Shown here: positions 1 to 10,422 of the stretch, piece after piece
Position numbering within the stretch: position 1 is the stretch's first letter
How the letters are laid out: the number at the start of each line of letters is the position of its first letter
From: Lepas anatifera
Taxonomy: Eukaryota; Arthropoda; Thecostraca; Lepadidae
DNA: 64,000 nucleotides
Assembly (NCBI GenBank): GCA_034440635.1
Contig: JAOTON010001688.1
Coordinates: 23,006-87,005, forward strand
Reading direction: 5' to 3'
The notes under the pieces: generated by a model
Told to the model about the DNA's origin: nothing
What the model saw: only the letters and a program-made list of their open reading frames with translations
Database searches by the model: none
Program-made: the position numbers and the translations under genes

Positions 1-407
1 TGGAACTGCAGCGTTCCTGCTCAGAATCCAGTACTTGGAACGGAGAGTGGAGAGCACGTGCTCCTGGCCAGAGTGGCCCAATTCTTCATTCACCACGTGA
101 TGACCTTTTGGCAGTATTCCCAACCTTTTGGCACATTCCCAAGAATATGCCAATATTTAGTGACCTGTAGCGCATTCCGGCCATGGACCCCCAAAGTGCT
201 GGAGGGGACCAAACTATCTTTTGGTCCCCCTCAAACGCCGGAGAAATTTTTGAAAAAAGGATGTTTACAATAGGTCTGTAGAGAAAAAGAATCTTCGCTC
301 CCACCCCCCCGGAGGAGAGGCAGACATGGATTTGTCCCCTAAAACTCGGGCCTCGTCCGCCCCTGCACTGATCATGTACACATGTACATGTACACTGATC
401 TATTGTC
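1..407. repeat. Mosaic of repeat fragments at window start
   Basis: No gene is recognised. Bases 131-172 match the interior of the B element near 39238-39280 (shared string ATTCCCAAGAATATG). Bases about 173-320 match the repeat at 13868-14000 (shared CCCCCAAAG, GCTGGAGGGG and GGTCTGTAGAG blocks), a hAT-like MITE fragment. Bases 373-398 hold an alternating ACATGT-rich dyad. The pieces look like truncated repeats rather than a locus of their own. Confidence 0.5.
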
Positions 408-1180
408 TTAACCCTCGCCCCACCGGGGGCATCGATGGCCCCCCTAAGGTTTTTCCGGGATAGCAGAAAAACGACGAGGCGCAGCACCGCGGTTGAGGGC
501 TTTACCTCTCACTCCATCATTTTCCCATCATACCTGAAATTTTTTAACCCGGGTCGCTCAAGGTCAGGTCACCAGACGAGGTCAACCAAGGTCACCTCAC
601 TTCAACTTTAAAGCTCTGTAAGAGCTGCATTTCAAAGTCGATCGATTTGAAACTTCCTACACTTCATGAACTCTCTAGAGTCTACAAGGTGTATATCTGG
701 GATTTTTTCGATTTCGTGCCCTGAGGTCAGGTCACGAGGCGACCTCTCCCATTGGAAAAGCATGGGGAAAAGCTGTTTCATGATATAAAAGCCACAGAAA
801 TGATTGCAAATACTCAGACTGCTCAGAACAGCGTTTTTGGACACCCCTTCACGGATCCCAGGGGTCATATTTGCCCTTTGACTTTTCCAAGGTCATCCAA
901 GGTCACCAGAGGTCAAAAACAGTATTTTGACAATAAATTTTGACCTAATTAAGCTTGAGCGGTGAAACAAACACCATCGTGTTTGTCTTGTCACTGGCTT
1001 TCATTTGATTTACGGCAAGGTCACTTTTTGACCTTTCGTGACCTCAGGTCATATTAGGTCACGAGGTGACCTCTGGAGGTCAAACCACTGGCGGGAAGTC
1101 TTTACGTTCCATATAGCGGAAAAAGGATTGACAATTTCCTATCAAATGTACTTTACCAGACCTCAATAGCTCTGACATCA
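408..1180 (+). mobile_element. TTAA/AGGTCA element, subfamily A, copy A1 (right part missing)
   Basis: It begins with TTAACCCTCGCCCC at 408 and runs parallel to copy A2 at an almost constant offset of about 1455 bases, as far as about 1180. There the similarity stops, so the right end is missing. AGGTCA and TGACCT hexamers recur throughout. A TTAA start followed by CCC resembles piggyBac-type termini. No transposase is present, so this is a non-autonomous element by inference. Confidence 0.75.
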
Positions 1181-1727
1181 CTGAGGTTACGACGTTAATT
1201 TATTATAACGGAGTCGTGCCTTTGAGATTTGTCTGAGAGCGCCACCTATTAAGCGTGGGTTGCGTTCCTCTACTCAGATGGCGCTGTCAGGTTCGGCATT
1301 CTAAGCCGTAGGGAGATGTCGTATGCTGGCTTCCATTGAAAAATGTAGGCTTTACATATAAAATTATGGTTTTAAAAAGTAATTTCAAGCAGAAGCGAAG
1401 CTGAGCGGCATCAGTAGTAGGGGGGGTAACACCATGGGCGTAGCCACCACTAGGGACACTAGGGACAGTGTCCCTACAAGTTTGGAGACCCCCGAAAACT
1501 TGTAGGGAATTTCCCTACAAGTTTTGAAGACCGGGAAAGATATGGCAACCGCAATATGTTAATTTTCCAATACATATTCCAATTGTACCTACCTACTTCT
1601 CACGTATGCAAATCCGGACTGCGTCATTCGTACCAAAGTAAAAACATGATTTTATAACCTTTGATTTTACATTTTCCTATTTCCCAAATCTGTCCCCCAT
1701 GTCTCTACCCTATAAAAACAAGTGATG
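1181..1727. other. Unassigned stretch between A elements
   Basis: No gene is recognised. Bases 1430-1540 carry a GGGCGTAGCCA string and repeated GTCCCTACAAGTTT words, like a fragment of another MITE. It includes the palindrome at 1495-1525. The rest has no structure I can name. Confidence 0.4.
1495..1525. repeat. 31-bp near-perfect palindrome
   Basis: The arms are 15 nt (AAAACTTGTAGGGAA and its exact reverse complement) around a single central T. A third copy of the arm word, GTCCCTACAAGTTT, lies just upstream at about 1479. It could be a hairpin end of a small foldback element. Confidence 0.8.
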
Positions 1728-1865
1728 TTAACCTGCGCTCCACCGGGGGTCCGGCGCCACCTTCGCCCCACGGGGGCATCGATGGCCTCCTCTAACTCCG
1801 AAAACATGGGGGCTAGCGCAAATCTGCAAAGTATATTGAAAAGCTCTTGTGAATTCCGCAAGGCT

Positions 1866-2894
1866 TTAACCCTCGCCCCACCGGGGGCATCGATGGCCCC
1901 CTAAGGTTTTTCCAGGATAGCAGAACAACGACGAGGCGCAGCACCGCGGTTGAGGGCTCTACCTCTCACTGCATCATTTTCCCATCATCCCTGAAATTTT
2001 TTACCCCGGGTCACCCAAGGTCAGGTCACCAGACGAGGTCAACCAAGGTCACCTCTTTCAACTTTAGAGCTCTGTAAGAGCTACATTTCAAAGTCGATCG
2101 ATTTGAAACTTCCTACACTTCATGACCCCTCCAGGGTCTACAAGGTGTATATCCGGGATTTTTCGATTTCGTGCCCTGAGGTCAGGTCACAAGGCGACCT
2201 CTCCCATTGGAAAAGCATGGGGAAAACCTGTTTCATGATATAAAAGCCACAAAAATGATTGCAAATACTCAGACTGCTCAGAACAACGTTTTTGGACACC
2301 CTTTCACGGATCCCAGGGGTCATATTTACCCTTTGACTTTTCCAAGGTCATCCAAGGTCACCAGGCGTCAAAAACAGTATTTTGACAATAACTTTTGACC
2401 TAATTAAGCTAGAGCGGGGAAACAAACACCATCGTGATTGTCTTGTCACTGGCTTTCATTTGATATACGGCAAGGTCACTTTTTGACCTTTCGTGACCTC
2501 AGGTCATATTAGGTCACGAGGTGACCTCTGGAGGTCAAACCACTGGCGGAAGGTCTTTACGTTCCACATAGCGGAAAAAGTACTGGCAATTTCCTATCAA
2601 ATGTACTTTACCAGGCCTCAATAGCTCTAATGGCATAAGAGTTATGACCAGATTGCTTAATCATTGCATATTTGAGTGAAAATAGCCGATCTTGACCTAA
2701 TTTGGCCTCTGGAGGTCAAACCATTGACCTGAACATTAAAACATGCGAAGTAATTTCTTACTGAATTCACGCGAGCTTTCTATTGCACTTTGCAGATTTG
2801 CGTTAACGCCCATATTTTCGGAGTTAGAGGGGGGGCATCGATGGCCCCCGGTGGGGCGAAGGTGGCACCGGACCCCCGGTGGGGCGCGGGTTAG
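1866..2894 (+). mobile_element. TTAA/AGGTCA element A2, full length
   Basis: The left end is TTAACCCTCGCCCCACCGGG at 1866. The right end is the inverted form, GGTGGGGCGCGGGTTA, at 2879-2894; its last base is G instead of A. Length is 1029 bp. The right end holds a second, inner copy of the GGGGCGAAGGTGGC block. It has no coding capacity and is inserted in A3. Confidence 0.8.
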
Positions 2895-3620
2895 CTTGAA
2901 TGTGTTGAAGCACTCAGGTCAATATTTTCACCTCTAGAGATCAAGTTGGGTCGCGATAGGCTATTTCTACTAACATATGCAATGCTTAAACTAGGCACAG
3001 CTTTTATGCCATTAGAGTTATTGAGGTCTGGTAACTAAATTTCAGAGGTAAAATGCCAGAGCTTTTTCCGCTGTGTGGAAAATAATGCCCTGCCGACAGT
3101 GGTTTGACCTCCAGAGGGCACCTATCGGCCAGCCGTGACCTGAGGTCACGAAAGGTCAGAAAGTGACCTTGTCGAATATTACATAAAAGCCAGTGACGGG
3201 ACATACATGATGGCGTCTAATTTAGTGCTCTAGCTTAACCCTTGCCCCGGTGGCGGGTATGAGCCACCTTCGCCCTGGTGGGGGGGGGGGGCTAAAAAAG
3301 ACCCCCACAATCTCAAAAACTAAGATAGCTAGAAAAAACACCAAACTGCAATCGAAAGCTCTTCAAAAATGATATCGTAAATACCTGGGTCATTTTTCTT
3401 GTCAGGTCAATATCATGGTCACCAGAGTTCAAAATAGGTTAAAATCGCTACTATGAGTTGTACTAAGAAAACCTCATATATCTCAGAAACTATGAGAGCT
3501 AGAAACATGTTAACACCATTCGAAAGCTCTTGAGTTGCTCTTTCATTACAGTAACATTCATTTTCGTGTCAGGTCAAAGCCTAGGGAGCTACAGGTCACT
3601 GAATATTGGGCATATTCTGA

Positions 3621-4700
3621 CAAAACAGCAAAACAGACGCTACGTACCAAGGTTGTCGGCTGCTTCTTATTTCGGGAGACATCGAACTCAATCCCGGACC
3701 ACAACCACGAGAGCGCAATAGGAAAATTACCGCCAGTCTCCAGAACGTGCAGAGCATCAAAAACAAAATCGGCGACCTGAGGATCTCCGCGCCGGAACTA
3801 CAAAAATTTGGCATCGTCGCATTAACCGAAACATGGCTCAACGACACCGTAGAAACCTCGGAGATGGAATCAGCAATGCCGACACACATCATGCATCGCA
3901 GAGATCGACTCAATCGCCTTGGTGGAGGGGTTGCATGCCTTATAGACTCTGCCCTCAGACCTGAGAGGCGCAGAGATCTGGAGCCTGAGCATGCCGAGAT
4001 GCTCGTGGTAGAAATAAAAAGCAGCCCTCACATGCTATTGGCTGTTTGCTACTGCCCTCCGGAAAATACAAATGCACTTGTAGAAGCAATGTCGACTTTG
4101 TGCAGAATCACCAGCACCAATCCTGCAAAAGTGGTTCTCGCCATGGGTGACTTCAATGTTCCCGACATTAAATGGGAGTCAACGGGGTCAGGACACGCAA
4201 GACCAATCATGTTGCGCCGTTCTCGAAGAGCAGTTGAATTTATGGACGCTTTCCATCTGACAAACATGTTCCAGCATGTCTACCAACCAACACGTGAGAC
4301 AAACTTTCTGGATCTGGTCCTTTGTACAGATCACCGCGTGGACGCTATTGTCCGGGACGGTTGTTTTCCATCCGACCACAAGGAAGTGACTTGCGAAATT
4401 GCATCTATAAGCCATGCGAGTCCACTGGTGACTAGACGCTCCGCCATGAACTATAAGCGGGCTGATTGGGACGGCATGCGTACATCGCTGATTCCCTGGT
4501 CTCTTCTTGATGATTTGCCAGTTGATGATGCTACTAGGATATTCTACGACATAATAAACGCTACCATCAGCGACCACATTCCACTTGTTCAGCTGAAAAG
4601 ACGTCATCCACCGTGGTTCGATCAGGATCTGCGCTCTGCTTTGGTGGAAAAGGAAGCTGCCCATCGTAGAATGAAACGGAACAGGTCCCCCCGAAACTGA
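3621..4700 (+). pseudogene. LINE ORF2 N-terminal part: 2A-like peptide and APE endonuclease
   Basis: The frame is open from the insertion boundary (stop TGA at 3618-3620) to 4700. Codons 3660-3701 read LLLISGDIELNPGP, which fits the D(V/I)ExNPGP ribosome-skipping (2A) consensus known from some CR1-type LINEs. The endonuclease follows: ALTETWLND near the start, GGGVACLID, then MGDFNVPDIKW and finally the SDHKEVTCE catalytic-histidine motif. These are hallmarks of apurinic-like endonucleases that nick the target DNA. There is no ATG here; the original start lay upstream of the truncation. The frame is lost at a run of six C at about 4686-4691 and continues in the next frame as the reverse transcriptase. 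Confidence 0.85.
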
Positions 4701-6570
4701 AGCCTGTTTTCAAGAGAAACGGAGATGTTTCAAGCAGATATCTAGCAGCAAATTTTATGAGTATCTTTCGGGGCTAGTCGATGACCTCAAAACAAACCCC
4801 AAGCGGTTTTGGACATTTTTAAAGTGTCAAAAGAGAAGGAACAATGCCATTCCTTACCTCTTAGACGGTGACAGAAAGGTGACAGAAGATGCAGAGAAGG
4901 CGGAGCTTCTAAACCAAGCCTTTGCCGCTAAATTCACCGACCCCGCTGTGGGTGAATTTCCACCCGCGCCAGATTACCCACTGGATCTCTTAAGTACATT
5001 CGAAGTGTCCGAAGATATCGTGAGATCCGTATTGATCAGTGTCAATAGCCATAAGGCCTGCGGCCCAGACAATATCAGTGCACGCGTGATTCATGAGTGT
5101 TCAGAGGAGCTGACCGTGCCTGTGACAAAATTATGCAAAATGTCTGTTAGCCAGGGGATTTTTCCGAGCGTTTGGAAACGCGCCAATATAGTGCCTATCT
5201 TTAAAAAAGGCGCCAAGACTCTCCCACTTAACTATCGTTCTGTGTCCTTGTTACCACTGTTGAGCAAAGTGCTTGAGCGTGTTGTATATGTTTCTCTTTT
5301 TGCTCACGTTTGTCCAGTTTTAGCCGAGCAACAGCATGGATTCATCCCAGGTCGCTCGTGCGTATCTAATTTGGCGACGATGTTAGAAAAAGCCTGGGGC
5401 AATATAGCAGCTGGATCCCAGACGGATGTGATCTACACCGATTACAGTTCAGCTTTTCAAAGCGTGAACCACGCTCTTCTCATACACAAACCCAAAAACT
5501 CTTACCATATTTCTGGTAAGGCGTTAGATTGGTGTAGGTCATATCTGTCTGGGAGGAAACAGCGAGTTGTTTTAAACGGTCAGTGCTCGTCCTGGATACC
5601 TACACCGTCGGGCACACCGGAAGGCGGACTTCTGTCCCCTCTATTGTTCGCCTGCTTCATAAATGATCTACCGATGACGTTGTGCACAGATAATTTGATG
5701 TTTGCAGACGATGTTAAAATTTATCACAAAGTAGACGATCGAAATGATGCAAGACTTGTTCAGAACAATCTTGATTGCCTATATCAATGGTCTGAGCTGT
5801 GGGGATTAAAGCTAAACCCATCAAAATGTAAAGTCCTATCTCTGACGCTACGTCGTTCTCCCGTTCATGCTCTTTATACTATAGGTGGCACAGCCATCGA
5901 AAGAGTCACTGTAATGCGAGATCTGGGGGTTCTTATCGATGAAAAATTAACGTTCGGAGCACATATAGACAACATTGTTTCAAAAGCAAATAGGGCATTA
6001 GGATTGATGATGAGATCTTTTCAAACGGGTAAAAGAGGTAGGCCGATACATCAGTGCAATAGCAGAGCTATGTTGTCTACATATTACGCGAATGTACGGT
6101 CTGTGCTGGAATATTGTTGCGTGATTTGGGGAGGAGCAGCTGACAGTCACTTGCAAAGGCTGGAAAGAACCCAGCATAAATTTTTAATTTGGCTCTGTGG
6201 ACGTTGCAATATTGAAAACATAGCATTTGACTATGATAGTCTCACTTTGCATTTTGGTGTCGCATCTCTTGAGGCCAGACGAAAACAGTATGATCTTATG
6301 TTCATCAGAGGTATCCACAAAAATTTAGTAGATTCATCATTTCTTCTGAATAAGTTTCCACTTGCTGTTCCTCCCCGAATGCTGCGCCGTATGGTTTTAT
6401 TTCACGTGCCCTACGCGAGAGTCAACACGGTGAAAAGGGGTTTGTTTACCAGGATTCCCAAACTGTGCAATAGGTTCCTGGATACATGTCGGGAGGCAGA
6501 TATTTGGCAGCTTGGGAAAGCAGAGTACAAAAAGCAGGTGCTTCGCTTTGTGCTGGGTGGGAGGGATTAG
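4695..6570 (+). pseudogene. LINE ORF2 C-terminal part: reverse transcriptase
   Basis: The frame is open from just after the C-run shift, with linker sequence ANFYEY..LSGLVDDLKTNPKRF-like before the fingers domain. The polymerase motifs are visible: NYRSVSLLPLLSKVLE, QHGFIPGRSC, motif A YTDYSSAF (catalytic Asp present; the usual FDSV is FQSV), motif B GTPEGGLLSPLLF (usually G-V-P-Q-G), and motif C MFADDVKIY with both Asp residues. The C-terminal region (RDLGVLIDEKLTF, LEYCCVIWGG, RVNTVKRGLF) is typical of Jockey/CR1-type elements in invertebrates. It ends at a stop at 6568-6570. Function is likely lost because of the truncation and frameshift. Confidence 0.85.
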
Positions 6571-8012
6571 GTTTTGTGTGTATAGGTTTTACATCTATAT
6601 TTTAAGTAGGTCTTAAAACTCTTTTACGTGTTTATGTTTTTATACCATTCATTTTTATATTTTACGTCTGTCTTAGGCTATTTTTATTTTCAAATGAATT
6701 TATAAATGTATTTATCTATATTTTTATGGGTAGCAGTGCATTTTTTACCTTTTGGAACCATTTCAAGCTCACTTGTTCCATCAACTTTTAACAATCGTCT
6801 CGCGGCGTTGATCCTTCATTGTATATATTTTTATCAGATTGACTTCATCTGTAAATGGGCACCACGTCCGTTGATGATTCGCATGCAATAAACAATAAAC
6901 AATAAACAAAGAATGTCCAGAGCCACCCATGCATAAGGGCGTTTCCTTTTTCACTAATAACTTCCACACCAAACAAGATACAGCCATAGTTGATGCACCA
7001 TTGCAATCCTCTCGTCAATACGAATCGAATGATATATAACATTGCTATCCCAGGTCAAAGTTAAGAATTTGACCTGACCCAGGTCAACGGTCTTACCCAA
7101 CTTGACCTGGTATGGTCATGATGTATATCATTTGACTTGCAGTGACTAAACAAACACTTTGGTGACAAAATAAAAGTTTTATCTTAGTTTATTCAAAATT
7201 TATAGATTAAAACACAAAAAATGCTTATTTGACCTAAGGTGACCTTTCAAAGGTCACACGTCAAAATGTTTGGCATCAACTTCAGAAATGGGCTAAGAGC
7301 AAGTCGTAACCGATGTTTGAAGTTGATTCCATCCATACTTACTGAGAAAAGCTCATTTCGTGATTTTCCCCATGTATTGACAATGGGGAGGTCATGCTCT
7401 GCACATGACCTTAGGTCACCAATATCAAAAATCCCGGAACATATGCTGTAGCTCCTGGTAGGCCCAATATGTGGTATGAGTTTCAACATGATCGATTGAC
7501 CCTTCTTTTAGTTATGCGGTCCTAAGCATTTTTGATGTGAGGTCACTTCACCTGACCTGGTGACCTGACCTGATATGACCTTGAGCCAAAATTTTCAGGA
7601 AAGATGTAAAAATGATGAAATAACAGCTAGATCAAGGTTTGGCGGCGCTGCGCGCCGCCGTTTTTTTTGTTCACTTCGGAAAAACCCGAGAGGGGGCCTA
7701 AAAAGACCTCCCACCCGGGCGAAGCTTAATTAGCCCAATAGTTATGGTCAAAATACTGCTTTTGATGCCTAGTGACCTGAGATGACCTCAGATATGTCAA
7801 AGAGAAAAGATTACCCCTGGAATCCGTGAAAAGGTTGTTAAGTATACTTTTCTGAGAAATTTGATAATTTGCAATCATTTTTGTGACGTTTGGACCAAAA
7901 TAAAGTTTTTCCCCATGTCTTTTTATGGGAGAGGTCACCTCGTGGCCTGACCTCAGGTCACCAAATTGAAAAATCCCGGATATAATTTTTTCAGATCCTG
8001 GAGGGGCCTTCA

Positions 8013-9317
8013 TGTTTACTATCTGGCTAGGTTCATGTTTACTACACTTGATTCTCCTTCGAGATAAAGAAGGGGATCATTTACTGTCTCAGATAGTTGA
8101 CTTTCCAATGTGGTGCCCACAGGGCCAAAAAGGTCATTAAAGCCATTGGCAATATCAATTGGTTGGGATATTTCCTGATTTTCATGCTCAAAAGTTGTTG
8201 GAAGAGTTGAATTGTTGTTTTTTTCTTTTTCCAATGTACGATTTCATTTATTGTTTTCCAGAGTTTTCTTATGTTACTCTTATTTTCTTCAAGACGTTTC
8301 CTAAAGAATAAAGATTTTGCATTTTTCAGAACTGCATTCAGACGATTTCTGTAAGTGGTGTACTCAGTTCTGTTGGCTGTTGATCTATTTTGGAGGAATT
8401 TTTTTATGAAGCTTATTTTTCTTATTAATACACTTAACCATAGCCCTTGTTATCCAGGGTTGAATTGGATCTCTCTTCTTGCTTCGGTTTGTAACGGAAT
8501 AATTTTCTATTTCCATTTGGATTGTGTTGATTAGCATTTCGGAATAAGTATCGGGGTCAATTATGATATCATTTCCCTCTCAGAAACATGGCTGGATGAA
8601 AATATTAACAATGGCTACACCCTTCCAGGATATAACTTCATAAATCATTGTCCCAGTACAAATGTGAGGGGCAAGTGGGCAGCATTGTACATGAAGGATA
8701 ACATTAGCTTCAAACCAAGACCTGACTTGGAAATGAAGACACCTGAAATACAATCGGTATTTATTGAAACAACTTGGAAGGAATGTGGAAACATTGTCAT
8801 TGGAAGCTTATAGATCTCCATCTTTCAATCCTGATTTACTCTTTGATTACATTGATGAGATAACGCTGAAGATATCCAAATCTAATAAAAAATGTATAAT
8901 TTCTGGAGATTTCAATTGCAACCCTTTACAGCCGAGCCATACTGGAGTACCTGAGAAACTGCTAGCTTCTATGGCATCGGGTGGTTTATTTCCCACAATT
9001 AGCTTACCAACCCGAATCACCCAAAACTACTACCCTCATTGATAATATATTTTCCAACTTCATACAAGACCCTGCCCAATCAGGTATCATCATTGAGGGC
9101 ATCAGTGATCATCTCTCTATCTTCCTTTCCCTTGGCATAAATTCAAACTTAAAGAATAACTTGAATCATCCAAACAATGGTTCCTTCTTTGATATGGCCC
9201 AGGCAGATGATCTTGGTCGCTCAATTAAAAACACACTTGATTCCCTTCCAGTATCAGATGACCCCGATACTTATTCCGAAATGCTAATCAACACAATCCA
9301 AATGGAAATAGAAAATT
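8013..9317. mobile_element. LINE fragment with 5' inversion (twin-priming structure)
   Basis: Bases 8559-9317 (plus) encode an endonuclease: ISLSETWLDE, GSLYRSPSFNPDLL (frame shifts nearby), IISGDFNCNPLQ and GISDHLSIFLSL. Bases 8013-8558 read on the minus strand encode the region that follows it in such LINEs (PIQPWITRAMVKCI, then a decayed stretch to FNDLFGPVGTTLESQL). A 58-nt segment is present twice in inverted orientation: 8501-8558 and 9260-9317. The order 'reverse-complemented upstream part, then downstream part' is what twin priming gives. The expected 3' UTR and tail are missing. Confidence 0.75.
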
Positions 9318-9392
9318 GGTTTAAGGGGGCATGCAATTTGTAACCCACTTCTTTCCAGTCAACGCCAGAGGGTTAATTTTAAAATTTATCAT

Positions 9393-10422
9393 TTAACACG
9401 CTCCCCGCTGGGGTCCCTTGCATGACGCGCCCCGCTGGGGGGGGCGTTTTTCGCCCCCTCCCCCTCCGTATCTCTTCCCCACGAAAGCTAAAGGAAAATT
9501 ACGGGAGGTGTTCGACAGCTCTTGACAAGACAAATATATTTTATAAGAAAAAAATTTATGTCAGGTCAATATTGAGGTCAGCATACGTCAAAGAAGGCTC
9601 CATAGGCTTACAACAGAGCAGTGTACGTTTTCCTTTCTAGATCTACCTTCAGGGGAGCTACAGCAAATCTGTATGCATCATTGGATTCCTCTCATCGCGG
9701 CCAATCGAATGATGTATAATATGACCTTGCTAGGTCAAATAGTCAAAATGAACCGATGACCCGACCTCGAGCTAGGTCAGGGTCACAGAGTGACCTGGTA
9801 TAGTCATGTTGCATATCAATCGACTCCCCGTGACAATATAGGCACAATGCAAGCAAAATGGGAGCTTTATCTCAATTCAGTGATAAGTTATTGACAAAAC
9901 AATCACTCTCTGCTCTCGTGACCTGATATGACCTTTGAGAGGTCAGATGCTCAAAAACTCAACTGTATGGTCAAGATCGTGGAAGAATAGACCCTTTGAG
10001 GATTTTCAGCTTTATCTATCCAGTATTTACTGAAAACAAGCCCATTCTATTTTTCACCATAGACTTGTAATGGGGTGACCAAAAAATTGACCCCACATTA
10101 GATCAACAATATCAAAATGTCGAGACAGCAGATTTGTCGACCCTAATGACCTTATCATATTGTAGAAGTTTCAAACTGATCGGTTTGCTAATGTTCCCTG
10201 GGCACTGCTTTAAACTCGTAATTTTAGGTTTTGAGGTCGGGTCACTTGACCCTAAATAGCTCCTTGACATGACATGACCTTAACTCAAAAATTTGGTCAG
10301 ATGTGTAAAATAATCAGGCATAGGGTACCGTAAGGTACGTTGTTCTGCGTCTTTTTGTTTTTTAGCTATCTGGGGAAAACCAGGAGGGGGCGAATTTCGC
10401 CCACCAGCGGGGCGCGTGTTAA
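9393..10422 (-). mobile_element. TTAA/AGGTCA element D1, full length
   Basis: It starts TTAACACGCTCCCCGCTGGG at 9393 and ends AGCGGGGCGCGTGTTAA at 10422; length 1030 bp. The left end holds a second inner repeat (GCGCCCCGCTGGGG). The interior has many TGACCT/AGGTCA words. It is the reverse of D2 (43918-49673) and D4 (51733-59557), which share its interior words such as TGGTGAAAAATAGAA. Confidence 0.85.

Larger units (their letters stand above)
3619..6910 (+). mobile_element. CR1/Jockey-group non-LTR retrotransposon, 5'-truncated, inside B1
   Basis: The boundaries come from comparison with B2: B-element sequence stops after GGGCATATTCT at 3618 and resumes at GAATGTCC at 6911, with about four target bases missing and no clear target duplication. 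The element has an endonuclease domain, a reverse transcriptase domain and a 3' tail of short AATAAAC repeats at 6886-6910. ORF1 is absent, consistent with 5' truncation. One frameshift, in a C run near 4686-4691, separates the two domains, so the copy is fairly young. Confidence 0.85.
3235..7729 (-). mobile_element. TTAA/AGGTCA element B1, interrupted by a LINE
   Basis: It starts TTAACCCTTGCCCCGGTGG at 3235 and ends CCCGGGCGAAGCTTAA at 7729. Copy B2 (38428-39634) is the same element in the other orientation and lacks the LINE, so it acts as an empty-site control. With the LINE (3619-6910) removed, B1 is about 1.2 kb, like B2. The right part has the GC hairpin near 7639-7660 followed by a T run. 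Confidence 0.85.
1728..8012 (-). mobile_element. TTAA/AGGTCA element A3, carrying two nested elements
   Basis: This copy is in reverse orientation and survives in three pieces: 1728-1865, 2895-3234 and 7730-8012. Joined, the pieces follow the reverse complement of A2 from its right end inwards. A2 (1866-2894) and B1 (3235-7729) each sit at a TTAA inside it. The site around 3230/7730 reads as the ordinary A interior (CTCTAGC-TTAA-TTAG) once B1 is removed. The far (hairpin) end is lost where the copy meets the LINE fragment at 8013. Confidence 0.75.

Noticed and set aside
3747..3749. Start codon of the LINE endonuclease frame
   Set aside because: The base triplet is GTG, not ATG. The frame is open upstream to the truncation point and includes the 2A-like motif.
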